A stretch of DNA of 44,476 bases from Thiobacillus sp. GTDB lineage: Bacteria; Pseudomonadota; Gammaproteobacteria; Burkholderiales; Thiobacillaceae. Where the stretch lies: assembly GCA_018263115.1 (NCBI GenBank), contig JADFDC010000016.1:1-44476 (forward strand), read 5' to 3'. The notes beneath the pieces are model-generated. The model saw nothing but the letters and a program-made list of their open reading frames with translations. It searched no databases and was not told the origin of the DNA. This document shows, piece after piece, positions 1-8,411 of the stretch. Both the position numbers and the translations under genes were made by a program. Each line of letters starts with the position of its first letter. The stretch's first letter is position 1.

Positions 1-395
1 CCGCGTTCATGATGGTAGCGGGACTGGTTGGTCTGCTGGCGCGCCGTTTCCTGGTTGATCGCGTCCGCTACATCTCCACGCCATCCGATTACCTGCACTT
101 GCTGTTGCTTATTGGCATCGGAATTTCCGGCGCGATGATGACATTCGTCGCCCACACTGACATTGTGGCACTCAAAATGTTTGCACTGGGGTTGATGCGC
201 TTCGCGCCCCAGCCCGTGCCTGAAGACCCGATTCTGCTCGCGCATCTGGCCATGGTTGCCGTGCTGATGATCATTTTCCCGATCAGCAAGCTGCTGCATG
301 CGCCCGGCGTGTTTTTCAGCCCCACCCGCAACCAGGCGGACAACCCCCGTGAGCGCAGACATCTGGCTGACTGGGCTGCCCAGCTTGAGAAATAA
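1..395 (+). CDS. dsrM: DsrM, membrane b-type cytochrome of the DsrMKJOP complex (3' part)
   Basis: The reading frame is open from the window edge, so the true start lies upstream; about 130 C-terminal residues are present. DsrM is a NarI-like integral membrane protein that carries haem b and passes electrons between the quinone pool and the cytoplasmic subunit DsrK. Visible here are several hydrophobic helices. The last one carries two histidines 18 residues apart (in LLAHLAMV and SKLLHAPG), matching the spacing of the NarI haem ligands. The tail is hydrophilic and ends in AAQLEK. The gene is followed after 14 bases by dsrK. The identification rests on this helix pattern plus the unmistakable dsrKLJOP order downstream. 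Confidence 0.88.
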   Translation, partial: AFMMVAGLVGLLARRFLVDRVRYISTPSDYLHLLLLIGIGISGAMMTFVAHTDIVALKMFALGLMRFAPQPVPEDPILLAHLAMVAVLMIIFPISKLLHAPGVFFSPTRNQADNPRERRHLADWAAQLEK

Positions 396-409
396 GACAG
401 GAGACTTGC

Positions 410-1984
410 GTGGCTGCACCGGAATTTGAAGTTGCCAAGCTGACTGGCGAAATAAATGTGCCGAAGTTGCGTGAAGGCGCAATGGCAGGCATCAAGGCAT
501 ACATCGCCAATGAAAAGATTCAGACGCCGCTGGGCTACCCGGGCGAACTGGTCGAAGACTGGCACGACCGGGCGATTGGCAAGATGGGCGAGCTGCTCAA
601 GAAGTACCGCTCGCTTCAGGTGTTCATGGATGCCTGTGTGCATTGCGGCGCCTGCACCGACAAGTGCCACTACTACCTGGGCACATCCGATCCCAAGAAC
701 ATGCCGGTGGCGCGCCAGGAACTGATGCGTCAGGTTTACCGCCGCCATTTCACGTTTGCCGGCAAGTATTTTCCCAAGCTGGTGGGCGCCAAGGATCTGA
801 CAAAGGAAATTCTCGACGACTGGTACAGCTACTATTACCAGTGCTCAGAGTGTCGTCGGTGCTCGGTTTACTGCCCCTATGGCATTGACACCGCGGAAAT
901 CACCATGGCGGGCCGAGAGATTCTCGACAGCGTGGGCATCGGCCAAAAATACAGCAACGAAATTCTCGGCAAACTGCATCGCATCGGCAATAACCTGGGG
1001 CTGCCAGGCCCGGCGATCATCGATACCCTGGAAGGTCTTGAAGAAGACGTGCTGGAAGATACCGGCATCCCGGTCAAGTTTCCGCTCGACGTTGAAGGCG
1101 CGGAAGTCATGTTGGTGACGCCATCTGCCGACTTTTTCTCCGAGCCGCATGTGGAATCCCTGATTGGCTATGCCAAGGTGTTCCATGCGGCGGGCATCAA
1201 CTGGACGCTGTCCTCCAAGGCTTCGGAAGCTGGCAACTTCGGCTTGTTCATCGGCAGTTACGAAAACATGCGCAAGGCAGCCTTGCGCATCCGCGATGCC
1301 GCGCTGGATCTCGGGGTCAAGCGCATCGTGGTGGGTGAGTGCGGTCACGCATGGCGCGTTGCTTACAGCTTCTGGAATACGCTGACCGGCGTGGGTGATG
1401 GCGCGGATGACGAGTTCGCGAAAAAACTTCAGGCACAGCTCGACCACAATTATCCGCAACCCGCGCATATCTGCGAAGTGACGCATGACCTGTTCAAGCG
1501 CGGCGTGATCAAGGCGGACAAATCCAAAAACGACCATCGCGTCATTACCTTCCACGACTCCTGCAACGTCTCTCGCGCGTCCCGCATGGGCGACACGCCG
1601 GGCGGACAGTTCACCATCCCGCGCGAAGTCATCAAGATGGTTGCCAACAATTATCAGGACATGGCGCCGGGAACCACGCACGAAGCGACTTTCTGTTGCG
1701 GCGGCGGCGGCGGGCTGCTGACGGACGATCTGATGGAAGTGCGCGTGAAGGGTGCGCAGCCAAGAATGGAAGCATTCAAGGACGTCGTGGACAACAACAA
1801 GGTCAATTTTCTGGCGTTGATCTGCGCGATCTGCAAGGCGCAATTCACCAAGGTTTTGCCCTATTACGGTTACAACATGGGCATGGTGGGCGGCGTCCAC
1901 CAGCTCGTAGGCACTGCCATTGAGCTTCCTGGACTGGGCGCGGGCCCCGTCGAAGAGGAAGCCGAAGCGGCAGGCGCGGAATAA
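410..1984 (+). CDS. dsrK: DsrK, HdrD-like iron-sulfur subunit of DsrMKJOP
   Basis: DsrK is the cytoplasmic catalytic-type subunit of the complex and resembles HdrD of heterodisulfide reductase; DsrC is the presumed substrate. The 524-residue product has two 4Fe-4S ferredoxin motifs, C76-x2-C79-x2-C82-x3-C86 and C145-x2-C148-x2-C151-x3-C155. The C-terminal half has CCG-type cysteine clusters, including a CCGGGGG stretch that in HdrD/DsrK binds the special catalytic 4Fe-4S centre. The start is GTG at 410, chosen because AGGAG lies at 399-403; there is no better ATG in frame. A long antisense frame crosses this gene but is a codon-bias artefact. Confidence 0.95.
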   Translation: MAAPEFEVAKLTGEINVPKLREGAMAGIKAYIANEKIQTPLGYPGELVEDWHDRAIGKMGELLKKYRSLQVFMDACVHCGACTDKCHYYLGTSDPKNMPVARQELMRQVYRRHFTFAGKYFPKLVGAKDLTKEILDDWYSYYYQCSECRRCSVYCPYGIDTAEITMAGREILDSVGIGQKYSNEILGKLHRIGNNLGLPGPAIIDTLEGLEEDVLEDTGIPVKFPLDVEGAEVMLVTPSADFFSEPHVESLIGYAKVFHAAGINWTLSSKASEAGNFGLFIGSYENMRKAALRIRDAALDLGVKRIVVGECGHAWRVAYSFWNTLTGVGDGADDEFAKKLQAQLDHNYPQPAHICEVTHDLFKRGVIKADKSKNDHRVITFHDSCNVSRASRMGDTPGGQFTIPREVIKMVANNYQDMAPGTTHEATFCCGGGGGLLTDDLMEVRVKGAQPRMEAFKDVVDNNKVNFLALICAICKAQFTKVLPYYGYNMGMVGGVHQLVGTAIELPGLGAGPVEEEAEAAGAE

Positions 1985-2011
1985 ATCAGGTATTTTTCTA
2001 GGAGAGCAGCA

Positions 2012-3973
2012 ATGTCGACCACATCCGATGACATGAAAAAAGGTCTTACGTTCCGCAAGTTCAAGGACGGCGAAACCAGTCAGTTTGCCAAAAGCAGCGA
2101 CTGGATCTTCGATGCGGATCACAGCCACAAATGCCCAGAGTACATGCTGTCCTCGCCGCCTTGCCAGGCTTCCTGCCCGGCGGGTGAAGATATTCGCGGC
2201 TATCTGAACATCGTGCGCGGCATCGAGAAGCCGCCAGCAGGCATGAACTGGCAGGAATACGCCTTCCGTCGCATTACCGAAGCCAATCCTTTCCCTTCTG
2301 TCATGGGTCGCGTCTGTCCCGCACCGTGCGAATCCGGCTGCAACCGTAACCAGGTGGAAGACCACGTCGGCATCAACTCGGTTGAGCATTTCGTTGGTGA
2401 CTACGCAATTGATAACAAGCTGACATTCAAGCGTGACGAGAACGTCAAGCTGTCGGGGAAGAAAGTCGCCATTATCGGTGGCGGTCCCGCAGGTCTGGCT
2501 GCGGCTTACCAGCTTGCGCTCAAGGGCCACAGCTGCACCATTTTTGACGACCACGAACTGCTGGGCGGCATGATGCGCTACGGCATTCCCGGCTTCCGTA
2601 CCCCACGCCATGTGCTGGATGGCGAAATTCAGCGCATTATCGATTTGGGCGTGGAAACCCGCATGAAGACCCGCATCGGCACCGATGTCAGCTTCGAGCA
2701 AATCGAAAAGGATTTCGACGCCATCTTCATGTCCATGGGTGCACAAAGCGGCCGCGCGCTGCCGGTCCCCGGTGCCGAGGCCCCCAACTGCGTGACGGCG
2801 ACTTCCTTCCTGAAGGCCTTTAACGATGGACGCCTGCAGCACGTTGGCAACCGCGTGGTGGTCATCGGCGGTGGCGACACCTCCATCGACGTGGCAACCG
2901 TTGCGCGTCGTCTGGGCAACATCACCAATATCACCGATCTGGATCGTCCGGAAAACGTGCTGGCCGGCCATGCCGCGCACGACGTGGCCAAGATTTCCGC
3001 CCGTGACGGCGCTGACGTGGTGCTTGTTTCCCGCGCCACCATGGACAAGATGAACGCCGCCAAGGCTGAAGTCGAGCACGCTCTGGAAGAGGGCATCAAG
3101 ATCATTGGCGGCGTGACACCTATCGCTGTTGTGGTGGGCGCCGATGGGCGCGCAACGGCGTTGCGCGTTGCTCAGTTCGAGGTCGTCAAGGGTGAAACCA
3201 TCATCAAGGCAGGCACCGAGCAGGACTTGCCGGCGGACCTGATCGTTTCCGCGATTGGCCAGGCGGTTGACTTTACCGGCCTGGAGCCCTTCAACAACAA
3301 CAAGGGTCTGATCAAGCCGGATGGCAATTACCGCTTCCCTGGCAAGCCGCATATCTTTGTTGGCGGCGACGTTATCAAGCCCCATCTGCTGACCACCGCG
3401 ATCGGCCATGCTTCCATCGCAGCGGACGGCATTGATGCCTTCCTGCGCGATGGCACGACCGAGTTGGGCAAGCGTCCCAAGGTGGATGCGCACCGCTTCG
3501 ACCTGATGCGCAAGATGGTTGAGTCCGGCCTCACGATTGAAGAATACAACCACAAGCAGGACTGGGGCACTTCTTCTGCCAAGTATGCCGTGCATAACTA
3601 CGAAGACCGTTCGGCCAAGTACGTAATTCCGTCAGACGAACTGTTCCTCGGCCACTTCATGTACGAAGATCGCAACAAGCGCGACATGAAACACCTGACT
3701 GCCGAAGAAGCCTTGGGCAATTTCGAAGAGCGTCTGATGAAGCTGGACGAAAAGCAGGTCGTGGCGGAAGCCAAGCGCTGCATGTCCTGCGGCCTGTGCT
3801 TCGAATGCGACAACTGCGTGGTTTACTGTCCGCAAACCGCCGTGTTCCGGGTCAAGAAAAACGAGCGTGCCACCGGCCGCTACGTTGATACCGACTACAC
3901 CAAGTGCATTGGTTGCCATATCTGCGCGGATGTATGCCCCACCGGCTACATCCAGATGGGCATGGGCGAATAA
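2012..3973 (+). CDS. dsrL: DsrL, iron-sulfur flavoprotein NAD(P)H oxidoreductase
   Basis: DsrL couples NAD(P)(H) to the oxidative sulfite reductase DsrAB and is diagnostic of sulfur-oxidising dsr clusters. The 653-residue product is built like the glutamate synthase small subunit. It has an N-terminal cysteine-rich iron-sulfur region (QASCPAGEDI, CPAPCESGC), an FAD-binding GGGPAGLAAA near residue 156 and an NAD(P)-binding GGGDTSIDVA near residue 287. A C-terminal ferredoxin domain begins near residue 590 (CMSCGLCFECDNC, CIGCHICADVCP). The ATG at 2012 follows a GGAGAG ribosome site. It sits 27 bases after dsrK and 15 bases before dsrJ, so it is part of the same transcript. Confidence 0.95.
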   Translation: MSTTSDDMKKGLTFRKFKDGETSQFAKSSDWIFDADHSHKCPEYMLSSPPCQASCPAGEDIRGYLNIVRGIEKPPAGMNWQEYAFRRITEANPFPSVMGRVCPAPCESGCNRNQVEDHVGINSVEHFVGDYAIDNKLTFKRDENVKLSGKKVAIIGGGPAGLAAAYQLALKGHSCTIFDDHELLGGMMRYGIPGFRTPRHVLDGEIQRIIDLGVETRMKTRIGTDVSFEQIEKDFDAIFMSMGAQSGRALPVPGAEAPNCVTATSFLKAFNDGRLQHVGNRVVVIGGGDTSIDVATVARRLGNITNITDLDRPENVLAGHAAHDVAKISARDGADVVLVSRATMDKMNAAKAEVEHALEEGIKIIGGVTPIAVVVGADGRATALRVAQFEVVKGETIIKAGTEQDLPADLIVSAIGQAVDFTGLEPFNNNKGLIKPDGNYRFPGKPHIFVGGDVIKPHLLTTAIGHASIAADGIDAFLRDGTTELGKRPKVDAHRFDLMRKMVESGLTIEEYNHKQDWGTSSAKYAVHNYEDRSAKYVIPSDELFLGHFMYEDRNKRDMKHLTAEEALGNFEERLMKLDEKQVVAEAKRCMSCGLCFECDNCVVYCPQTAVFRVKKNERATGRYVDTDYTKCIGCHICADVCPTGYIQMGMGE

Positions 3974-3988
3974 AGACAAGGGACGAAG

Positions 3989-4495
3989 ATGCTGGCAAGC
4001 TGGTTCAAATCCGCTGCTCTGGGCTTGATGGTTGCCTTGTTGCCGCTCGCGCAGGCAGGCGCGGGCGATGTGCCCAAGCCCGTGATTCAAAAGGGTGAGG
4101 GTGACAAGTGCGTCGAAGATACGGACTACATGCGCCGAAATCACATGAAGCTGCTGAATCACCATCGTGACAAAACCATGCATGATGGCATCCGCACCAA
4201 ACAGCACAGTCTGAAAGGCTGCATTGACTGTCATGCCACGCCCAATGCTTCCGGCCAGAAGACTGTGCTTGGCAAGGATCATTTCTGCCAGAGTTGCCAT
4301 AGCTATGCCGCGGTTTCCGTTGACTGCTTCCAGTGTCATTCCAGCAAGCCGTCTGGCAATGCAGCGGCGCAATCAATCATGCCTGCTCAATCAACTCAGG
4401 GCGGTACTGCCGGCCCGCGCCCGCAGGGACATGCCAGGCTGCCCTTGATTAATTCGAACCTGACGGTCAAGGGTGTCGCGGGGGTAATCAAATGA
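3989..4495 (+). CDS. dsrJ: DsrJ, periplasmic triheme cytochrome c
   Basis: DsrJ is the periplasmic cytochrome subunit of the DsrMKJOP complex. The 168-residue protein has an uncleaved or cleaved N-terminal signal helix (about residues 8-25) and exactly three CxxCH haem c motifs (CIDCH, CQSCH, CFQCH). Before them lies a conserved segment with C41 followed by RRNHMK; in Allochromatium DsrJ the equivalent cysteine is an unusual axial haem ligand, and I infer the same role here. The residues after the third haem look poorly conserved (Ala/Gln/Pro rich). The stop overlaps the dsrO start by four bases (ATGA), indicating translational coupling. Confidence 0.93.
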   Translation: MLASWFKSAALGLMVALLPLAQAGAGDVPKPVIQKGEGDKCVEDTDYMRRNHMKLLNHHRDKTMHDGIRTKQHSLKGCIDCHATPNASGQKTVLGKDHFCQSCHSYAAVSVDCFQCHSSKPSGNAAAQSIMPAQSTQGGTAGPRPQGHARLPLINSNLTVKGVAGVIK

Positions 4496-5220
4496 ACCAG
4501 TTTGAACAGTACCGCCGCCGCTTCATTGGTGGCGCATTGGCGGCAACCGGGGCGGTGATGGCGCCAGGCGTCATGCTGATGCAAGTCGCGCACAGCCGTG
4601 CGCCTGAAGAAGGCGTTTCCAGCAAGCATCGCTGGGGCCTGCTGATCGATTCCAGCAAATGCGCAACTGGCTGTAATGATTGCGTGACCGCCTGCAACAC
4701 CGAGAACGGACTTTCAGGTGAAACCGGTCTGCAGGATCCGCAGTGGATCCGCAAGATAGAACTGACCAACAACAACACTGGCGCAACGCATTCACTGCCC
4801 ATGATGTGCCAGCACTGCGAACACCCGCCCTGCGTGGATGTGTGTCCGACAGGTGCTTCATTCAAGCGCGCGGACGGCATAGTCCTGGTAGACCGGCATA
4901 TCTGCATCGGCTGCCGCTACTGCATGATGGCGTGCCCGTACAAGGCGCGCTCGCTGGTGCATGAAGATCTGAACGACACCCAACTGGCCCATATGCCACG
5001 CGGCAAGGGCTGCGTCGAGTCTTGTACTCTGTGCATGCACAAGGTCGATCGCGGTGATGGTACCACCGCCTGCGCCGAGGCCTGCCCAGAGAAAGCCATC
5101 GTGTTCGGGGATCTCAACGACCCCAGCTGTGAAATCGCGCAGCGCCTGGCCACCTATGCCAGCAAGGAAGTTCGTGCCGATCTGGGCTTGAACACCGGCG
5201 TGCGTTATACGGGAATCTGA
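4492..5220 (+). CDS. dsrO: DsrO, periplasmic Tat-exported ferredoxin subunit
   Basis: DsrO is the periplasmic 4Fe-4S electron carrier that docks on DsrP. The 242-residue product begins with a twin-arginine signal (YRRRFIGGALAATG) followed by a hydrophobic stretch, so it is expected to be exported folded through Tat. The mature part has four cysteine clusters of the NrfC/HybA type: CATGCNDCVTAC, CQHCEHPPCVDVC, CIGCRYCMMAC and a further CTLC...CAEAC set. It overlaps dsrJ by four bases and is four bases upstream of dsrP, consistent with stoichiometric co-expression. Confidence 0.95.
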   Translation: MNQFEQYRRRFIGGALAATGAVMAPGVMLMQVAHSRAPEEGVSSKHRWGLLIDSSKCATGCNDCVTACNTENGLSGETGLQDPQWIRKIELTNNNTGATHSLPMMCQHCEHPPCVDVCPTGASFKRADGIVLVDRHICIGCRYCMMACPYKARSLVHEDLNDTQLAHMPRGKGCVESCTLCMHKVDRGDGTTACAEACPEKAIVFGDLNDPSCEIAQRLATYASKEVRADLGLNTGVRYTGI

Positions 5221-5224
5221 ATCC

Positions 5225-6430
5225 ATGCACATCGTCAATCGCGAACTTGAAGGCAACAGCAAGGGTTACTGGGCGCTGCTCGGTGGTTTGGGTGCGCTGA
5301 TACTGCTTGGCCTGTTTGCCGCCTACAACATGGAGCATCACGGCCACGTCATTACTGGCATGAACAACCAGATCGTCTGGGGCTTGCCGCACGTCTTTGC
5401 CGTGTTCCTCATCGTCGCCGCTTCTGGCGCGCTCAACGTGGCATCGGTCGCTGGCGTGTTCGGCAAGAAGGCCTACAAGCCTCTGGCGCCCTTGTCCGCG
5501 TTGCTGGCCATCGCTTTGCTGATTGGCGGTCTGGCGGTATTGATGCTTGACCTGGGACGTGCGGATCGGGCAATCATCACGGCTTGGGAAGTCAACCCGA
5601 AATCCGTTTTTTCCTGGAACGTGGTGCTGTATAGCGGCTTTCTAGGTTTTTCCGCCGCCTATCTGTGGGCCATGCTGGACAAGACGGTCAAGCCGCTGTA
5701 TCCCTTCGCGGCATATGGCGCGTTCATCTGGCGCCTGATTCTGACCACCGGTACCGGCCTCATCTTCGGTTTTCTGGTGGCGCGCCAGGCTTATGGCACC
5801 GGTCTTCTGGCGCTGATGTTCATCATCTACTCGCTGCTCTATGGCACTGCCGTCTATGTGCTGGTGCTGATGACAGCCTACCTCGGCGGACAGCGTCCGC
5901 TCGGTGCGGAGGTAATGCGCCGCCTGAAAAACATGCTGCTGATTTTCATCGCCGCCTCTTTCTATGCCACGCTGGTCTATCACCTGACCAACCTTTATTA
6001 CGCGAAAGAATGGGAATTCGAGCGCTTCATTCTCCTTGACGGCGGCTTGTACACCACGCTTTTCTGGGTAGGGCAGGTCATCATTGGCTATGCCATTCCA
6101 TTTGTGCTGATGGCCCTGCCGGGTACGCGTGACAACCGCAACATGGTCGCGCTGGCTGCCATTCTGATTGTGCTTGGCGCGCTGGCGCAGATGTATGTCA
6201 CCATCATTGGCGGGCAGGCGTTCCCCTTGCAACTCTTCCCCGGGTTCACGGAGAAGAGCAGCTTCTTCGATGGCCAAATTCATCAGTACATCCCCAGCCA
6301 CTGGGAGTGGATGCTGGGTATTGGCGGGTTTGCCATTTCGCTGGCCATGGTGGCCTTTGCGGTGAAGATACTGCGCATCCTGCCGGAAAGCCTGGCGGAT
6401 GAAGTGGCCGATCCTCATGCGAAAAAATGA
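5225..6430 (+). CDS. dsrP: DsrP, NrfD-like integral membrane subunit
   Basis: DsrP belongs to the NrfD/PsrC family and links the periplasmic DsrO/DsrJ side to the quinone pool. The 401-residue protein is almost entirely hydrophobic, with roughly ten predicted membrane helices, a short charged N terminus and a charged C-terminal tail (DEVADPHAKK). No haem-binding motif is visible, as expected for NrfD-like subunits. It closes the DsrMKLJOP run; a hairpin follows at 6457-6484 before dsrN. Confidence 0.94.
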   Translation: MHIVNRELEGNSKGYWALLGGLGALILLGLFAAYNMEHHGHVITGMNNQIVWGLPHVFAVFLIVAASGALNVASVAGVFGKKAYKPLAPLSALLAIALLIGGLAVLMLDLGRADRAIITAWEVNPKSVFSWNVVLYSGFLGFSAAYLWAMLDKTVKPLYPFAAYGAFIWRLILTTGTGLIFGFLVARQAYGTGLLALMFIIYSLLYGTAVYVLVLMTAYLGGQRPLGAEVMRRLKNMLLIFIAASFYATLVYHLTNLYYAKEWEFERFILLDGGLYTTLFWVGQVIIGYAIPFVLMALPGTRDNRNMVALAAILIVLGALAQMYVTIIGGQAFPLQLFPGFTEKSSFFDGQIHQYIPSHWEWMLGIGGFAISLAMVAFAVKILRILPESLADEVADPHAKK

Positions 6431-6456
6431 CACCGGGCAACCGGATCGAACGCAAG

Positions 6457-6484
6457 ACAAGGGGCGCGCAAGCGCCCTTGTTTG
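6457..6484 (+). terminator. Possible intrinsic terminator or attenuating hairpin after dsrP
   Basis: A GC-rich inverted repeat (AGGGGCGC, loop GCAA, GCGCCCTT, with one G-T wobble) is followed by a short TTT. It lies 26 bases after the dsrP stop and 22 bases before the dsrN start. The short T-run means it may only reduce read-through into dsrN. Confidence 0.45.
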
Positions 6485-6506
6485 CCTTATGTGGCTTTGA
6501 ATTTCG

Positions 6507-7901
6507 ATGCAGTCGCGTTTCCTGATTTCCGCTGCCCATAAATCCTCGGGGAAGACCACCCTGAGCATAGGTTTGTGCGCGGCATTGAAACAGCGCGATC
6601 TCAAAGTCCAGCCTTACAAAAAAGGTCCGGATTATATCGACCCCATGTGGCTGACACGCGCCAGCGGGCGCCCCTGCCACAATCTGGATTTCTATCTCAT
6701 GGGTCACGAGGAAGTGACCGATGTTTATGAACAGCAGGCTGTTGATGCCGATGTGGCGTTGCTGGAAGGAAACAAGGGGCTTTATGACGGCCTCGATCTC
6801 GACGGCAGCAACAGCAATGCCGCATTGGCGAAACTGCTGAACATCCCTGTTGTGCTGGTGATCGATGCGCGCGGCATGACGCGCGGCGTGGCACCGCTGA
6901 TACTTGGCTATCAGGCTTTCGACAAGGACATACGCATTGCCGGAGTGATACTGAATCAACTGGGCGGAAGCCGTCACGAAGGCAAGCTACGTGCCGTCAT
7001 CGAGCATTACACCGATGTGCCGGTACTGGGTGCGGTCCAGCACGAAGCCGGCATGCAGATACTGGAGCGTCACCTGGGTCTGATTCCAAGCAACGAGGCG
7101 GCAGAGGTCGATGGTCAGATCGCCCGGATAGCAGGCCGTGTAGCAGAGCAGGTTGATCTGGATCGTTTGCTGGCATTGACAAAACAGGAGTTTCAGCCTG
7201 CTAAACCTGTCACGCCATCAATGCCAGCTTCAAGTTGTCGAATTGGCATCGCACGGGATCCGGCATTCGGTTTTTATTATTCCGATGACCTGGAGGCGCT
7301 GAAAGCCGCAGGCGCCAGCCTTGTGCCCATCAACACGCTGCAAGACAGCAAGCTTCCAGATATCGATGGCCTCATTATTGGTGGTGGATTTCCGGAGTCG
7401 TGCATGGGGGAACTGGAAGCCAATGCCAGCTTGCGCCAGGACATCAGGCATGCCATCGAGCGGGGCCTGCCAGCCTACGCCGAGTGCGGCGGGCTCATGT
7501 ATCTTTCCAGGACACTCACCTGGAAAGGCAAAACCCATGACATGGTCGGAGTGATTCCGGGCGATATCGTCATGCATGACAGACCTGTCGGCCGAGGTTA
7601 CGTCCGGCTCAAGGAAACCGGAGCCAGTCCCTGGGACAGTGAAGCGCCAGTGGAAGACATTCGTGCCCATGAATTTCACTATTCCAGCATTGAGAATCTG
7701 CCGGAAGGCCTCACCTACGCATACGAAGTCCTGCGTGGCCATGGCGTTGATGGCGTGCACGATGGTATTGTTTATCGTAATTTGCTGGCATCGTACACGC
7801 ACCTGCGATCCACCCGGCGCTTTAGCTGGGTAAAGCGCTTTTTGGCCCTGGTGGGAAAGCATCAATCAAGGATGCCCGCTTCCAGCCAGGCCGCTGCTTG
7901 A
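6507..7901 (+). CDS. dsrN: DsrN, cobyrinate a,c-diamide synthase-like amidotransferase
   Basis: DsrN is a CbiA/CobB-like enzyme thought to amidate sirohaem to siro(haem)amide, the cofactor of oxidative DsrAB. The 464-residue protein has the N-terminal ATP-binding P-loop HKSSGKTT (residues 11-18), a GNKGLYDG motif and a C-terminal class I glutamine amidotransferase domain. That domain has the nucleophile in YAECGGLMY (Cys near 328) and the partner His in AHEFHYSS (near 389). Sequence alone fits cobyrinate synthase equally well; the dsr context, with no other cobalamin gene in the window, makes DsrN the better call. The start is ATG at 6507, without a strong ribosome site. Confidence 0.88.
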   Translation: MQSRFLISAAHKSSGKTTLSIGLCAALKQRDLKVQPYKKGPDYIDPMWLTRASGRPCHNLDFYLMGHEEVTDVYEQQAVDADVALLEGNKGLYDGLDLDGSNSNAALAKLLNIPVVLVIDARGMTRGVAPLILGYQAFDKDIRIAGVILNQLGGSRHEGKLRAVIEHYTDVPVLGAVQHEAGMQILERHLGLIPSNEAAEVDGQIARIAGRVAEQVDLDRLLALTKQEFQPAKPVTPSMPASSCRIGIARDPAFGFYYSDDLEALKAAGASLVPINTLQDSKLPDIDGLIIGGGFPESCMGELEANASLRQDIRHAIERGLPAYAECGGLMYLSRTLTWKGKTHDMVGVIPGDIVMHDRPVGRGYVRLKETGASPWDSEAPVEDIRAHEFHYSSIENLPEGLTYAYEVLRGHGVDGVHDGIVYRNLLASYTHLRSTRRFSWVKRFLALVGKHQSRMPASSQAAA

Positions 7902-7926
7902 ATTTTTTAATCTAACTGGAGAAATC

Positions 7927-8307
7927 ATGCTTACCCTGACCCCTGCCGCAGCCCATCAAATTCAGTCCGCCATTCCGCCCGAAGCCAGCGTTGAAGGGCT
8001 CACCTTGCGCATCGCCGCCCGCCGTGGCATGGATGGTTCCATCGAATATGCCATGGGCATGGACAACGAGCGCGAGAATGACCAGACCATCGTAGTTGAA
8101 GGCATCAGCCTGCTGGTCAACGAGCACAGCGCCGATCTGCTGGTTGGCGTGACGGTCGATTTCGTGGAAGAAAACGGCCAACCCCTGTTTGTCTTCATGA
8201 ACCCCAACGACACCGGCCCGGCCATGGGGGGAGGCGGTTGCGGTTCCAGTGGTGGCGGCGGTTGCGGCTCCGGTGGTTGCGGTAGCGGCGGCTGCGGCAG
8301 CCACTAA
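7927..8307 (+). CDS. dsrR: DsrR, A-type (IscA/HesB-like) protein with a Gly-Cys tail
   Basis: This 126-residue product matches the IscA/HesB fold (EGISLLVNEHSADLLVGVTVDF is typical), and its place between dsrN and cysG is that of DsrR. DsrR of Allochromatium is needed for sulfur oxidation but does not carry the usual iron-sulfur cysteines. Here the core domain likewise has no cysteine. Residues after about 103 form a tail of glycine, serine and four cysteines, each in a GGCGS-like unit, ending in His. Whether that tail binds metal or iron-sulfur is unknown. A ribosome site (GGAG) precedes the ATG. Confidence 0.8.
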   Translation: MLTLTPAAAHQIQSAIPPEASVEGLTLRIAARRGMDGSIEYAMGMDNERENDQTIVVEGISLLVNEHSADLLVGVTVDFVEENGQPLFVFMNPNDTGPAMGGGGCGSSGGGGCGSGGCGSGGCGSH

Positions 8308-8318
8308 GCAGAATATTT

Positions 8319-8387
8319 ACACAGAGGGAGCAGAGGTAACAGAGGGTACCTCTTTGCTTTCCTCTGAGCCCTCTGTTACCTCTGTGT
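8319..8387. repeat. Long hairpin repeat between dsrR and cysG
   Basis: Positions 8331-8346 and 8369-8384 form a perfect 16-bp inverted repeat (core AGAGGTAACAGAGGG), inside a slightly longer imperfect one (8319-8387) with a loop of about 22 bases. It resembles the dispersed ACACAGAGG-type repeats seen in many proteobacterial genomes. It fills most of the dsrR-cysG gap and may affect mRNA stability or termination. Confidence 0.7.
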
Positions 8388-8411
8388 TTAAAAATAGTTT
8401 CTGACTAGGGT

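Noticed and set aside
845-3595. A 916-residue open frame antisense to dsrK and dsrL
   Set aside because: It lies opposite two certain genes with strong motifs, resembles no protein family and arises from GC-rich codon use.
6431-6506. Riboswitch (for example cobalamin type) ahead of dsrN
   Set aside because: The gap is only 76 bases and contains just a simple hairpin; no room or motif for a riboswitch.
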